Assembly (NCBI GenBank): GCA_002699145.1
Contig: PABK01000033.1
Coordinates: forward strand, 1-64,000
Direction: 5' to 3'
Length of the DNA stretch: 64,000 bases
Origin: Halioglobus sp.
GTDB lineage: Bacteria; Pseudomonadota; Gammaproteobacteria; Pseudomonadales; Halieaceae
Under the pieces are notes generated by a model. It was given only the letters and a program-made list of their open reading frames with translations. It was not told where the DNA came from and ran no database searches. Each line of letters opens with the position of its first letter. Position 1 is the first letter of the stretch. This document shows, one piece after another, positions 19,050-26,712 of this stretch. Both the position numbers and the translations under genes were made by a program.

Positions 19050-20099
19050 ATGCGCAGTCCCCGTGATTTTTTCCGTCCCCTCGCCCTGGGCGCACCCGAA
19101 CCGGCGCGGGAGATACCCGTGCGTCCCTCGCGCATGATCCATTTTTTCGACCCCAGCAACCCGAAAATGGTGGAGAAGGCGCCGGGTATTGCACAGAAGG
19201 TGGATATCATCCTGGGCAACCTGGAAGATGCTGTCGCCGTCGACAACAAGGAGGCGGCGCGCGAGGGGTTCATCGCTATCGCCCGCGACAACGACTTCGG
19301 TGACACCCAGCTGTGGACGCGGGTCAACAGCCTGGACAGCCCCTGGTTTCTCGACGACCTCACCCGCATCGTCAGCGAGGTCGGCGACAAACTCGACGTC
19401 ATCATGCTGCCGAAGATCCAGGGCGCCTGGGACATTCACTACGCCGACCAGCTGCTGGCGCAACTCGAGGCGCGCGCAGGCCTCGACAAACCCATCCTGA
19501 TTCACTGCCTGCTGGAGACCGCCGGCGGTGTGGCCAACGTCGAGGAAATCGCCAACGCCAGCCCGCGCATCCAGGGCATGAGCCTCGGCCCGGCGGACCT
19601 GGCCGCGTCGCGGCGCATGAAGACCACGCGCATTGGCGGCGGCCATCCCGGCTACCTGGTGCGCGACGACCCGGACGCGGACAACCCTGAAGGCCCCCGC
19701 GCCACCCACGCGCAGGACCTGTGGCACTACACCATGGCGCGCATGGTCGACGCCTGTGTCGCCGTCGGCGCCCTGCCCTTCTACGGTCCCTTCGGCGCCA
19801 TCGACGACCCGGTCGGCTGCGAAGACCAGTTCCGCAACGCTTTTCTCATGGGCTGCGTCGGCGCCTGGTCCCTGCACCCGAGCCAGATCGATATCGCCAG
19901 GCGTGTCTTCAGCCCGCCCCCGCACGAGGTCGCCTGGGCGAAACGCGTGCTCGAGGCCCTGCCGGACGGGTCCGGCGCGGTCATGGTCGACGGCAAGATG
20001 CAGGACGACGCCTCCTGGAAACAGTGCAAGGTCATGGTCGACCTGGCGCGGATGATCGCGGCCAAGGACCCCGATTACCGGGCACTGTACGAGTTGTAG
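19050..20099 (+). CDS. mcl1: L-malyl-CoA/beta-methylmalyl-CoA lyase, Chloroflexus type
   Basis: This Mg-dependent lyase cleaves beta-methylmalyl-CoA to glyoxylate and propionyl-CoA and interconverts malyl-CoA with acetyl-CoA plus glyoxylate. The 349-residue protein closely follows the roughly 348-residue Chloroflexus Mcl: RELPVRPSR-like opening ([14 protein letters not shown]), [49 protein letters not shown]-like ([13 protein letters not shown]) and [12 protein letters not shown] are all recognisable. This form is longer than the alphaproteobacterial Mcl1. It is the last gene of the EMC block, with a GC-rich hairpin immediately downstream. Confidence 0.92.
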   Translation: MRSPRDFFRPLALGAPEPAREIPVRPSRMIHFFDPSNPKMVEKAPGIAQKVDIILGNLEDAVAVDNKEAAREGFIAIARDNDFGDTQLWTRVNSLDSPWFLDDLTRIVSEVGDKLDVIMLPKIQGAWDIHYADQLLAQLEARAGLDKPILIHCLLETAGGVANVEEIANASPRIQGMSLGPADLAASRRMKTTRIGGGHPGYLVRDDPDADNPEGPRATHAQDLWHYTMARMVDACVAVGALPFYGPFGAIDDPVGCEDQFRNAFLMGCVGAWSLHPSQIDIARRVFSPPPHEVAWAKRVLEALPDGSGAVMVDGKMQDDASWKQCKVMVDLARMIAAKDPDYRALYEL

Positions 20100-20100
20100 G

Positions 20101-20124
20101 GCCCTGCCCCGTTTTGGGGCGGGC
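20101..20124 (+). terminator. GC-rich hairpin after mcl1, probable terminator
   Basis: gccctgcccc, loop gtttt, then ggggcgggc pair over nine positions with one bulged T, starting one base after the mcl1 stop. There is no T run, so termination would be weak or Rho-assisted; it may also protect the 3' end. Confidence 0.4.
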
Positions 20125-20264
20125 GCCATCGCCGGATATGGACAGCGCTCACATGGCTTGTTACTGTGCAGGCCGGTGGGCGTCGCACGGCGCGGTCACG
20201 CGCCGCCGGCAGACGCACCGCTTGCAAGGAGCTGTTACAACTATAAGAGTCAAAGGTGTTTCCC

Positions 20265-22766
20265 ATGACGAACCGCACGTCTGCCCTGTACCTGTCCACC
20301 CTCCTGGCCGCCACCGTGGCCGGCCAGGCCGTCGCAGCAGAGGGCGGCGGCTTCCTCGAGGAACTGATCGTCACCGCGGAGAAGCGCGAGACCACGGTGC
20401 AGGATACCCCCATCGCCGTCTCGGCCTTTTCCCAGGCGGACCTCGAACGCAGTCTCATCAACAACAACATGGACATCCAGATGGCGGTGCCCAACATGCT
20501 GATGAGCCGTGGCTTTTTCACCACCGCGCAGATTACCATCCGCGGCATCGGCAACCTCGCGGTCGGGCCGGCCGCCGACGCCGGCGCCGGCATCCACTTC
20601 AATGGCGTCTACCTGAACGGGCCGCGCCTGTTCGAAACCGAGTACTTCGATACAGAGCGGGTGGAGATCCTGCGCGGCCCCCAGGGCACCCTGTACGGCC
20701 GCAACACCACCGCCGGCGTGGTCAATGTGATCAGCAAGAAGGCGCAGGAGGAATTTGGCGGTTTCCTCGACGCCTCCTACGGCGACTATGACTACCTGCG
20801 TACACGCGGCGCTTTGAACCTGCCGCTGACCGACAACCTGTGGCAACGCTTCTCGGTGTTCTACACCTCCCGCGACGGCTACGTGGACAACGTGTTCACC
20901 GGCGACGAGATCGATGATCGCGACATGTACGCACTGCGCTCCTCTACCGCGCTGATGCTCGGCGAGCGCACCGAGGTCAACCTGACCATCAACTACTTCG
21001 AGGAAGACAGCCACCGCATGCGCGGGGCCAACACCTACTGCAAGCGCGACAACGACGGCATCATCGGCTGCCTGCCCAACCAGGGCCAGCCGCTGGACGA
21101 GCTGCCCAATACCGCGGCCACGGTGGGGGCCTTCCTGATCAACTCGGTCGCCGCCTCCACCGGCCTGCCCTTCCCCGACCCGGGCCAGACCACCTCGTTC
21201 AAGCCCGACGCCCTGCGCAAGGTCAACCTGGACTTTACGCCACAGTACGAGACCGACGAGACCATCGTCACCCTGGACATCAGCCACGAGCTGGACAACT
21301 ACACCCTGCACTCGCTCACCGGCTATCACCAGGCCTCCCTGGATGCGCGCAACGACTACGACATGACCGAGAACAGCAGTTCGGTGTGGCCCGTCAGCAC
21401 CACCTACCAGCGCGGTCCGGACGGGCCGGCTACCGTCGATTTCCTGCAACAGAACGACCGCGCCACCACCAGCCCGGAGCAGTGGAGCCAGGAGTTCCGC
21501 ATCGCCTCTAACTTTGATGGCGACCTGAACTTCATGGCCGGCGCCTTCTACCTGGAGAATGAAAGCGATGTGGACTTCTTCGTCTACTCGTCGGCACTGT
21601 CCCTGTACGGCGAGGAATTCGGCATCCCCGAGGACCAGTGGGTGTTCGAGAACCTGACCAAGGACTACCAGCTGGAGACCTGGGCGCTGTTCGGCGAGGC
21701 GTACTGGGACATCACCGACCAGCTCGAGCTGACCGTGGGCCTGCGCTACACGGACGAGAGCAAGGAATCCGAGCAGCGCACGGTGTACCTGAACTTCCTC
21801 GACGACCCGAATGCCGCCAACAACGGCTACACGCCCTTCAAGAGCGATTCGGACGAGACCACCGGCAAGATCAATCTCAATTACCACCTGACCGGCGAAA
21901 TCATGTTCTACGGCACGCTGGCGCGCAGCTACAAGGGCGGCGGCTTCAACCCGATCAGCTCCGAATCCGCGCTGCTGGACCCGGACCAGGGCGGCGACCC
22001 GAACCTCGCCGATTTTGAGCCTGAGTACATCAACTCCATCGAGCTGGGCGCCAAGACGCGCTTCCTGGACAATACGCTGCAGGCCAACCTCACGGCCTTC
22101 TACTACGACTATGAAGACCTGCAGGTGTCCAAGATCATCAACCAGACGTCCATCAACGAGAACATGGACGCCGATGTGATGGGCTTCGAGAGCGAGATCA
22201 TCTGGGCCCCCAACCTGAACTGGAATTTCCTCCTCAACCTCTCCTGGCTGGACACGGACCTGGGCTCCTACGCCTCGGTGGACCCGGCGGACATCAACCA
22301 GAAAGGCACCACCGAGGACATCGTCACCGCGGTCAACCAGAACCTCCTGGTGTCGGCGGAATGCCCCAACGGCGGGCCCACCTGCGCCGGCCTCCCGGTC
22401 CAGGTGCAGGGCAACGAACTGCCCAACGCGCCCGAGTTCTCGGTTTACGCCGGCGCCAGTTACAGCTGGTTCATGGACAACGGCATGCGCCTGGACCTGT
22501 CCACCACGTACTACTGGCAGGATGAGTTCTACACGCGTATCTACAACACCGAGGATGACCTGCTCGACAGCTGGGACGTGTGGAATGCCTCCATGGTGCT
22601 CAACGGCGCAGACGCGGTGTGGTACGCCGAGGCCTGGGTGCGCAATATCAACGACGACGACCACTGGACCGGGCAGTATCTGCAGGACCAGGCGGTGGGC
22701 CTGTTCCGCACCCTGCAGCTGCTGGAGCCGCGCACCTACGGCGTAACCCTGGGCTACCGCTTCTGA
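20265..22766 (+). CDS. TonB-dependent outer-membrane receptor
   Basis: This ligand-gated outer-membrane barrel imports a large or scarce substrate using TonB energy. Starting at ATG 20265 (aaagg eight bases upstream; an in-frame GTG lies nine bases earlier) it has 833 residues. A signal peptide ends at about VAGQAVAA. The TonB box is EELIVTAEKRE, the plug follows (IRGIGNLAVG, RVEILRGPQGTLYGRNTTAGVVNVI), and the barrel ends in the aromatic GVTLGYRF. The substrate is not identifiable. Its location between the EMC and propionyl-CoA blocks suggests uptake of a compound catabolised through them, but this is only inference. Confidence 0.93.
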   Translation: MTNRTSALYLSTLLAATVAGQAVAAEGGGFLEELIVTAEKRETTVQDTPIAVSAFSQADLERSLINNNMDIQMAVPNMLMSRGFFTTAQITIRGIGNLAVGPAADAGAGIHFNGVYLNGPRLFETEYFDTERVEILRGPQGTLYGRNTTAGVVNVISKKAQEEFGGFLDASYGDYDYLRTRGALNLPLTDNLWQRFSVFYTSRDGYVDNVFTGDEIDDRDMYALRSSTALMLGERTEVNLTINYFEEDSHRMRGANTYCKRDNDGIIGCLPNQGQPLDELPNTAATVGAFLINSVAASTGLPFPDPGQTTSFKPDALRKVNLDFTPQYETDETIVTLDISHELDNYTLHSLTGYHQASLDARNDYDMTENSSSVWPVSTTYQRGPDGPATVDFLQQNDRATTSPEQWSQEFRIASNFDGDLNFMAGAFYLENESDVDFFVYSSALSLYGEEFGIPEDQWVFENLTKDYQLETWALFGEAYWDITDQLELTVGLRYTDESKESEQRTVYLNFLDDPNAANNGYTPFKSDSDETTGKINLNYHLTGEIMFYGTLARSYKGGGFNPISSESALLDPDQGGDPNLADFEPEYINSIELGAKTRFLDNTLQANLTAFYYDYEDLQVSKIINQTSINENMDADVMGFESEIIWAPNLNWNFLLNLSWLDTDLGSYASVDPADINQKGTTEDIVTAVNQNLLVSAECPNGGPTCAGLPVQVQGNELPNAPEFSVYAGASYSWFMDNGMRLDLSTTYYWQDEFYTRIYNTEDDLLDSWDVWNASMVLNGADAVWYAEAWVRNINDDDHWTGQYLQDQAVGLFRTLQLLEPRTYGVTLGYRF

Positions 22767-22775
22767 ATCGCGGGC

Positions 22776-22790
22776 GACGGCGTTGCCGTC
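22776..22790 (+). terminator. Short hairpin after the TonB receptor gene
   Basis: gacggc-gtt-gccgtc forms a 6-bp stem with a three-base loop about ten bases beyond the stop, followed by an AT-rich segment without a clear T run. A weak terminator is possible. Confidence 0.35.
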
Positions 22791-22859
22791 CATTATTATG
22801 TTAAATAGATGCCCTGGCACGGAGGGCTTGCAGGCTTTTGCAGCAGCCGTTGCGGCGGT

Positions 22860-23183
22860 TCAGCCCTCGTCGTCCAGCACCACCCCGACCTCGTTCCCCT
22901 CGTACACCGGCGCATAGACGCGCAGCCCCCGGCAGGGCTCCTCGCCGGCGCGCAGCAGGCGCCCGTCCGCCAGTGAAAAGCTGTAGTGGTGCAGCGGGCA
23001 CTGCAGCACGCCGTCCTCGATCGTGGCCGCATGCAGCGGGTGGTCGCGGTGCGGGCAGCGCGCCTCACACAGATACAACTGCCCGCGTCGCTGCATCAAC
23101 AGCAGGCGCAGGTGGTCTATCTTGAACTCGCGGGTGTAGTTGTCGTGCAGGTTGATGAGCTTTTCCAGCGGGTAAAAGCGCAT
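22860..23183 (-). CDS. Rieske [2Fe-2S] protein
   Basis: This small (107 residues) cytoplasmic Rieske ferredoxin has cluster ligands Cys43 and His45 in ARCPHRDHP and Cys62 and His65 in LQCPLHHYSF. It has no transmembrane segment, so it is not the bc1-complex subunit. It resembles ferredoxin components of oxygenases or NirD-like proteins. It lies 12 bases after the meaB-like gene as the last gene of the propionyl-CoA/methylmalonyl-CoA operon. No oxygenase partner is adjacent, so its redox partner is unknown. Confidence 0.85.
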   Translation of the reverse strand: MRFYPLEKLINLHDNYTREFKIDHLRLLLMQRRGQLYLCEARCPHRDHPLHAATIEDGVLQCPLHHYSFSLADGRLLRAGEEPCRGLRVYAPVYEGNEVGVVLDDEG

Positions 23184-23195
23184 CGCGGGACGCTC

Positions 23196-24155
23196 CTAGA
23201 GCTGGTCCATGATCTGCCGGGCGGCGCCGTAGGCGGTCATCTCCCCCGCCGCTACCGCTTCCTCCAGGCGCGGCATCATGGCCTTGACGGCAGCGGAACC
23301 GGACAGCTTCATCAGCAGCAGTTCGTTGATCAACTGGTGCATCCAGTCGCGGTTCTGCCGCGCGCGCTTGGCGTGGAAGGCGTCCGCCGCGCTGGCCTGC
23401 AGGTAGTAGTCCACCAGCATACCCCACACCGCGTCGATGTTGACGCCTTCCAGGGCGGAGCAGGTCATCACCCGGGGCGTCCAGTGCGTGGTGTGCCGCA
23501 ACAGGTTCATGGCGCTGGTGTACTGGCGCGCGGTCTGCGTGGCGATGCCCTCGCTGGCGCCGTCGGCCTTGTTGATGACCAGGGCGTCCGCCAGTTCCAT
23601 GATGCCCTTCTTGATACCCTGCAGTTCGTCGCCGCCGCCGGGCAGCATCAGCACCATGAAAAAATCCACCATGCCCGCGACCTGGTACTCGGACTGGCCG
23701 ACGCCGACTGTCTCCACGAGTATGACGTCGTAGCCGGCGGCCTCGCACAGCAGCATGGTTTCGCGGGTTTTCTGTGCCACGCCGCCCAGGGCCCCCGCGG
23801 CGGGGGACGGGCGGATGAAGGCTTCCTCACGGCGCGACAGTTCTTCCATGCGCGTCTTGTCACCGAGGATTGAACCGCCGGCGATGGGGGAACTGGGGTC
23901 TACGGCGAGCACCGCGACGCGCTTGCCCTGGGCGATCAGGTGCAGTCCGAAGGCCTCGATAAAGGTCGACTTGCCCACCCCGGGCACGCCGGTGATGCCC
24001 ACGCGGATGCTGTTGCCGCTGTGCGGCAGCACCTGTTCGAGAATATCCTGGGCGCGGGCGCGGTGTTCGTCGCGCGTGCTCTCCACCAGGGTGATGGCCT
24101 TGGCCAGGGCGCGGCGGTTGCCGGCTGTCAGTTCGCTTAGTTGGAAGTTACTCAC
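23196..24155 (-). CDS. meaB: MeaB/ArgK-type G-protein chaperone, copy 2
   Basis: A second MeaB family GTPase, 319 residues, with Walker [10 protein letters not shown] at residues 56-64, [35 protein letters not shown] and VINKADG. It sits between methylmalonyl-CoA mutase and the Rieske gene, so it is the likely chaperone of that mutase. It is clearly diverged from copy 1 at 18059-19030, which lies next to ethylmalonyl-CoA mutase. A 221-bp repeat-filled gap separates it from mcm. Confidence 0.92.
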   Translation of the reverse strand: MSNFQLSELTAGNRRALAKAITLVESTRDEHRARAQDILEQVLPHSGNSIRVGITGVPGVGKSTFIEAFGLHLIAQGKRVAVLAVDPSSPIAGGSILGDKTRMEELSRREEAFIRPSPAAGALGGVAQKTRETMLLCEAAGYDVILVETVGVGQSEYQVAGMVDFFMVLMLPGGGDELQGIKKGIMELADALVINKADGASEGIATQTARQYTSAMNLLRHTTHWTPRVMTCSALEGVNIDAVWGMLVDYYLQASAADAFHAKRARQNRDWMHQLINELLLMKLSGSAAVKAMMPRLEEAVAAGEMTAYGAARQIMDQL

Positions 24156-24166
24156 CGGGCATCGTC

Positions 24167-24353
24167 ATTCCCGCGTTGAGGGGAAGCTGCTGGGGCATTG
24201 TTGAGGGTGCTGGATTCCCGCTTTCGCGGGAATGACCAAGGTGCGCGCGGAAATGACCAAGGTGCGCGCGGAAATGACCGGGGTGCGCGCGGGAATGGCC
24301 GGGGTGCGCGCGGGGATGACCGGGGTGCGCGCGGGAATGACCGGGGTGGGCGC
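24167..24353. repeat. ATTCCC-N8-GGGAAT palindromes followed by a six-copy 21-bp tandem array
   Basis: A degenerate palindrome at 24167-24186 and a perfect ATTCCC-N8-GGGAAT at 24214-24233 lie between meaB and mcm. Starting at the right arm of the second, six 21-bp units (24228-24248, then every 21 bases to 24353) repeat the pattern GGGAATGACC-N4-GTGCGCG with a few substitutions. There are no spacers, so it is not a CRISPR array. It seems to have expanded from one arm of the palindrome. Confidence 0.88.
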
Positions 24354-24376
24354 GGGATGGCATTGCTTGGGCATGG

Positions 24377-26533
24377 CTATGCCTGGGACTCGCTGACCGC
24401 GTCGAGCACATCCCGTGCGGCCTGGGGAATGGGCGTGCCGGGGCCGAAGATGCATTTCACCCCGGCGTCGTAAAGGAACTGGTAGTCCTGCTTGGGGATC
24501 ACCCCGCCGGCGATGACCACGATATCCTCGGCGCCCTGTTTTTTCAGTTCCTGCACGAGCTGTGGCACCAGGGTTTTGTGGCCGGCCGCCAGGGAGGAGG
24601 CGCCGACCACGTGCACGTCGTTCTCGATGGCCTGGCGCGCCACTTCCTCCGGTGTGGAGAACATGGGCGACAGGTCGATGTCGAAACCGACATCGGCGAA
24701 GGCGGTGGCGACAACTTTCGCCCCGCGGTCGTGCCCGTCCTGCCCCATCTTGCACACCAGCATACGCGGCCTGCGCCCGTGCTGCTCGACGAAAGCCTCG
24801 ATATCGCCGCTGATCGCGCGCCAGTCCTCGTCCTCGGAAAAAGCACTGCCGTAGACGCCGGATACCGTTTGCGCCTGCGCGTTGAAGCGGCCGAATTCCC
24901 GTTCCATGGCGTAGGAAATCTCCCCGACTGTGGCGCGACGCCGGGTCGCCTCGACGGACAGCTCCAGCAGGTTGCCCTCGCCGCTCACCGCGCACTGGTA
25001 AATGTCTTCCAGTATAGCCTCCACGGCGGCCTCGTCGCGGCCCTTGCGAATGCTCTCCAGGCGCGCCACCTGGGACTGCCGCACGGCCTCGTTGTCGATC
25101 TCCAGGATATCGACCTCTTCCTCATGCTCCACACGGTACTTGTTGACCCCGACAATGACGTCGTCACCGCGATCGATACGCGCCTGCTTCTTCGCTGCGG
25201 CCTCCTCGATACGCAGCTTCGGCATGCCGGTCTCGATGGCCTTGGCCATGCCGCCGGCCGCCTCCACTTCCTCGATCAGTTCCCAGGCCTTGTCGGCGAT
25301 GTCGCGGGTGAGATTCTCCATCATGTAGGAGCCGCCCCAGGGGTCCACTACCTTGGTGATGCCGCTCTCCTCCTGGATGATGAGCTGCGTGTTGCGTGCG
25401 ATGCGCGCGGAAAACTCCGTCGGCAGGGCTATGGCCTCGTCCAGTGCGTTGGTGTGCAGCGACTGGGTGCCGCCGAACACCGCTGCCATGGCCTCGATGG
25501 TCGTGCGCACCACATTGTTGTAGGGGTCCTGCTCGGTCAGCGACCAGCCCGAGGTCTGGCTATGGGTGCGCAGCATGGAACTCTTGGGATTGCTCGGGTT
25601 GAACTCGCTGACGATACGCGCCCACAACATGCGCGCCGCGCGCATCTTGGCGATTTCCATGTAGAAATTCATGCCGATGCCCCAGAAAAACGACAGCCGC
25701 GGCGCGAAGTCGTCGATATCCAGGCCCGCGGCGATCGCCGTGCGAATGTACTCCTTGCCATCGGCGAGGGTGTAGGCCAGTTCCAGCGCAGCGTTGGCCC
25801 CTGCTTCCTGGATGTGGTAGCCGGAGATGGAGATGGTGTTGAAACGCGGCATGTGCTTCGAGCAGTAGGCGATGATATCGCCGATGATCTTCATGCTCGG
25901 CGCCGGCGGGTAAATGTAGGTGTTACGCACCATGAACTCTTTCAGGATATCGTTCTGGATGGTACCCGCCAGCTGCTCCTGCGCCACGCCCTGCTCTTCC
26001 GCCGCGACAATGTAGCCCGCCAGAACCGGCAGCACCGCGCCGTTCATGGTCATCGACACGGACACCTTGTCCAGGGGGATGCCGTCAAAGAGGATCTTCA
26101 TGTCCTCCACCGAATCGATGGCCACGCCGGCCTTGCCGACGTCGCCGGCCACGCGCGGGTGGTCCGAATCGTAGCCGCGATGGGTGGCCAGGTCGAAGGC
26201 GACGGAAATGCCCTGCCCGCCCGCCGCCAATGCCTTGCGGTAAAAGGCGTTGGACTCCTCGGCGGTGGAGAAACCCGCGTACTGGCGGATGGTCCAGGGG
26301 CGGCCAGCGTACATGGTCGCCTGGGGACCGCGGATATAGGGTGACATGCCCGGCATGGTGTCGGCGTACTCCAGGCCCTCCATGTCCGCCGCGGTGTACA
26401 GCGGGCGCACGGGAATGTCCTCGGCGGTTTGCCAGGTCAGCGCGTCAGGGGACTTGCCCTTGAGCTGTTTCGTCGCCAGTTCCGCCCAGGCCTCTGGTGT
26501 CGCCTGGCCCTTGTCGTAGATCTTGTCGCTCAT
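24377..26533 (-). CDS. mcm: Methylmalonyl-CoA mutase
   Basis: This coenzyme B12 enzyme interconverts (R)-methylmalonyl-CoA and succinyl-CoA, feeding propionyl-CoA carbon into the TCA cycle. The 718-residue protein is the fused (single-chain) form: catalytic barrel with [53 protein letters not shown] and [11 protein letters not shown], and a C-terminal B12 domain with D599-G-H601-D-R-G604. It lies downstream of the two carboxylase genes in the same orientation. A 179-bp gap separates it from pccA, so a separate promoter is possible. Confidence 0.97.
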   Translation of the reverse strand: MSDKIYDKGQATPEAWAELATKQLKGKSPDALTWQTAEDIPVRPLYTAADMEGLEYADTMPGMSPYIRGPQATMYAGRPWTIRQYAGFSTAEESNAFYRKALAAGGQGISVAFDLATHRGYDSDHPRVAGDVGKAGVAIDSVEDMKILFDGIPLDKVSVSMTMNGAVLPVLAGYIVAAEEQGVAQEQLAGTIQNDILKEFMVRNTYIYPPAPSMKIIGDIIAYCSKHMPRFNTISISGYHIQEAGANAALELAYTLADGKEYIRTAIAAGLDIDDFAPRLSFFWGIGMNFYMEIAKMRAARMLWARIVSEFNPSNPKSSMLRTHSQTSGWSLTEQDPYNNVVRTTIEAMAAVFGGTQSLHTNALDEAIALPTEFSARIARNTQLIIQEESGITKVVDPWGGSYMMENLTRDIADKAWELIEEVEAAGGMAKAIETGMPKLRIEEAAAKKQARIDRGDDVIVGVNKYRVEHEEEVDILEIDNEAVRQSQVARLESIRKGRDEAAVEAILEDIYQCAVSGEGNLLELSVEATRRRATVGEISYAMEREFGRFNAQAQTVSGVYGSAFSEDEDWRAISGDIEAFVEQHGRRPRMLVCKMGQDGHDRGAKVVATAFADVGFDIDLSPMFSTPEEVARQAIENDVHVVGASSLAAGHKTLVPQLVQELKKQGAEDIVVIAGGVIPKQDYQFLYDAGVKCIFGPGTPIPQAARDVLDAVSESQA

Positions 26534-26673
26534 CTATTGCTCCGCAATGCCGTTTCTCTGGCTGTGGTCCTTCCCGCCTGCATGGCGATGACGGGGTAGC
26601 TGTTACCCGCGCCCGACCGGTTGATTTCCGCCTGCGCCTCCCCGGCGCCCGGCTGGTGTATGACAATCACTGG

Positions 26674-26694
26674 CACCGGGTTCGATGCCCGGTG
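26674..26694 (-). terminator. Hairpin downstream of the carboxylase alpha gene
   Basis: caccggg and cccggtg flank the seven-base loop ttcgatg, about 20 bases beyond the stop of the biotin carboxylase gene. There is no T run. It may attenuate read-through into mcm or stabilise the upstream message. Confidence 0.3.
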
Positions 26695-26712
26695 ACGATG
26701 CGCGAACCCCGA

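Noticed and set aside
20250..22820. An 856-codon minus-strand frame across the TonB receptor
   Set aside because: It is fully antisense to a clear receptor gene, with repetitive Val/Gly/His composition typical of a reverse-frame artefact.
24228..24353. Possible CRISPR array
   Set aside because: The 21-bp units are directly abutting with no spacers, and no cas genes are present.
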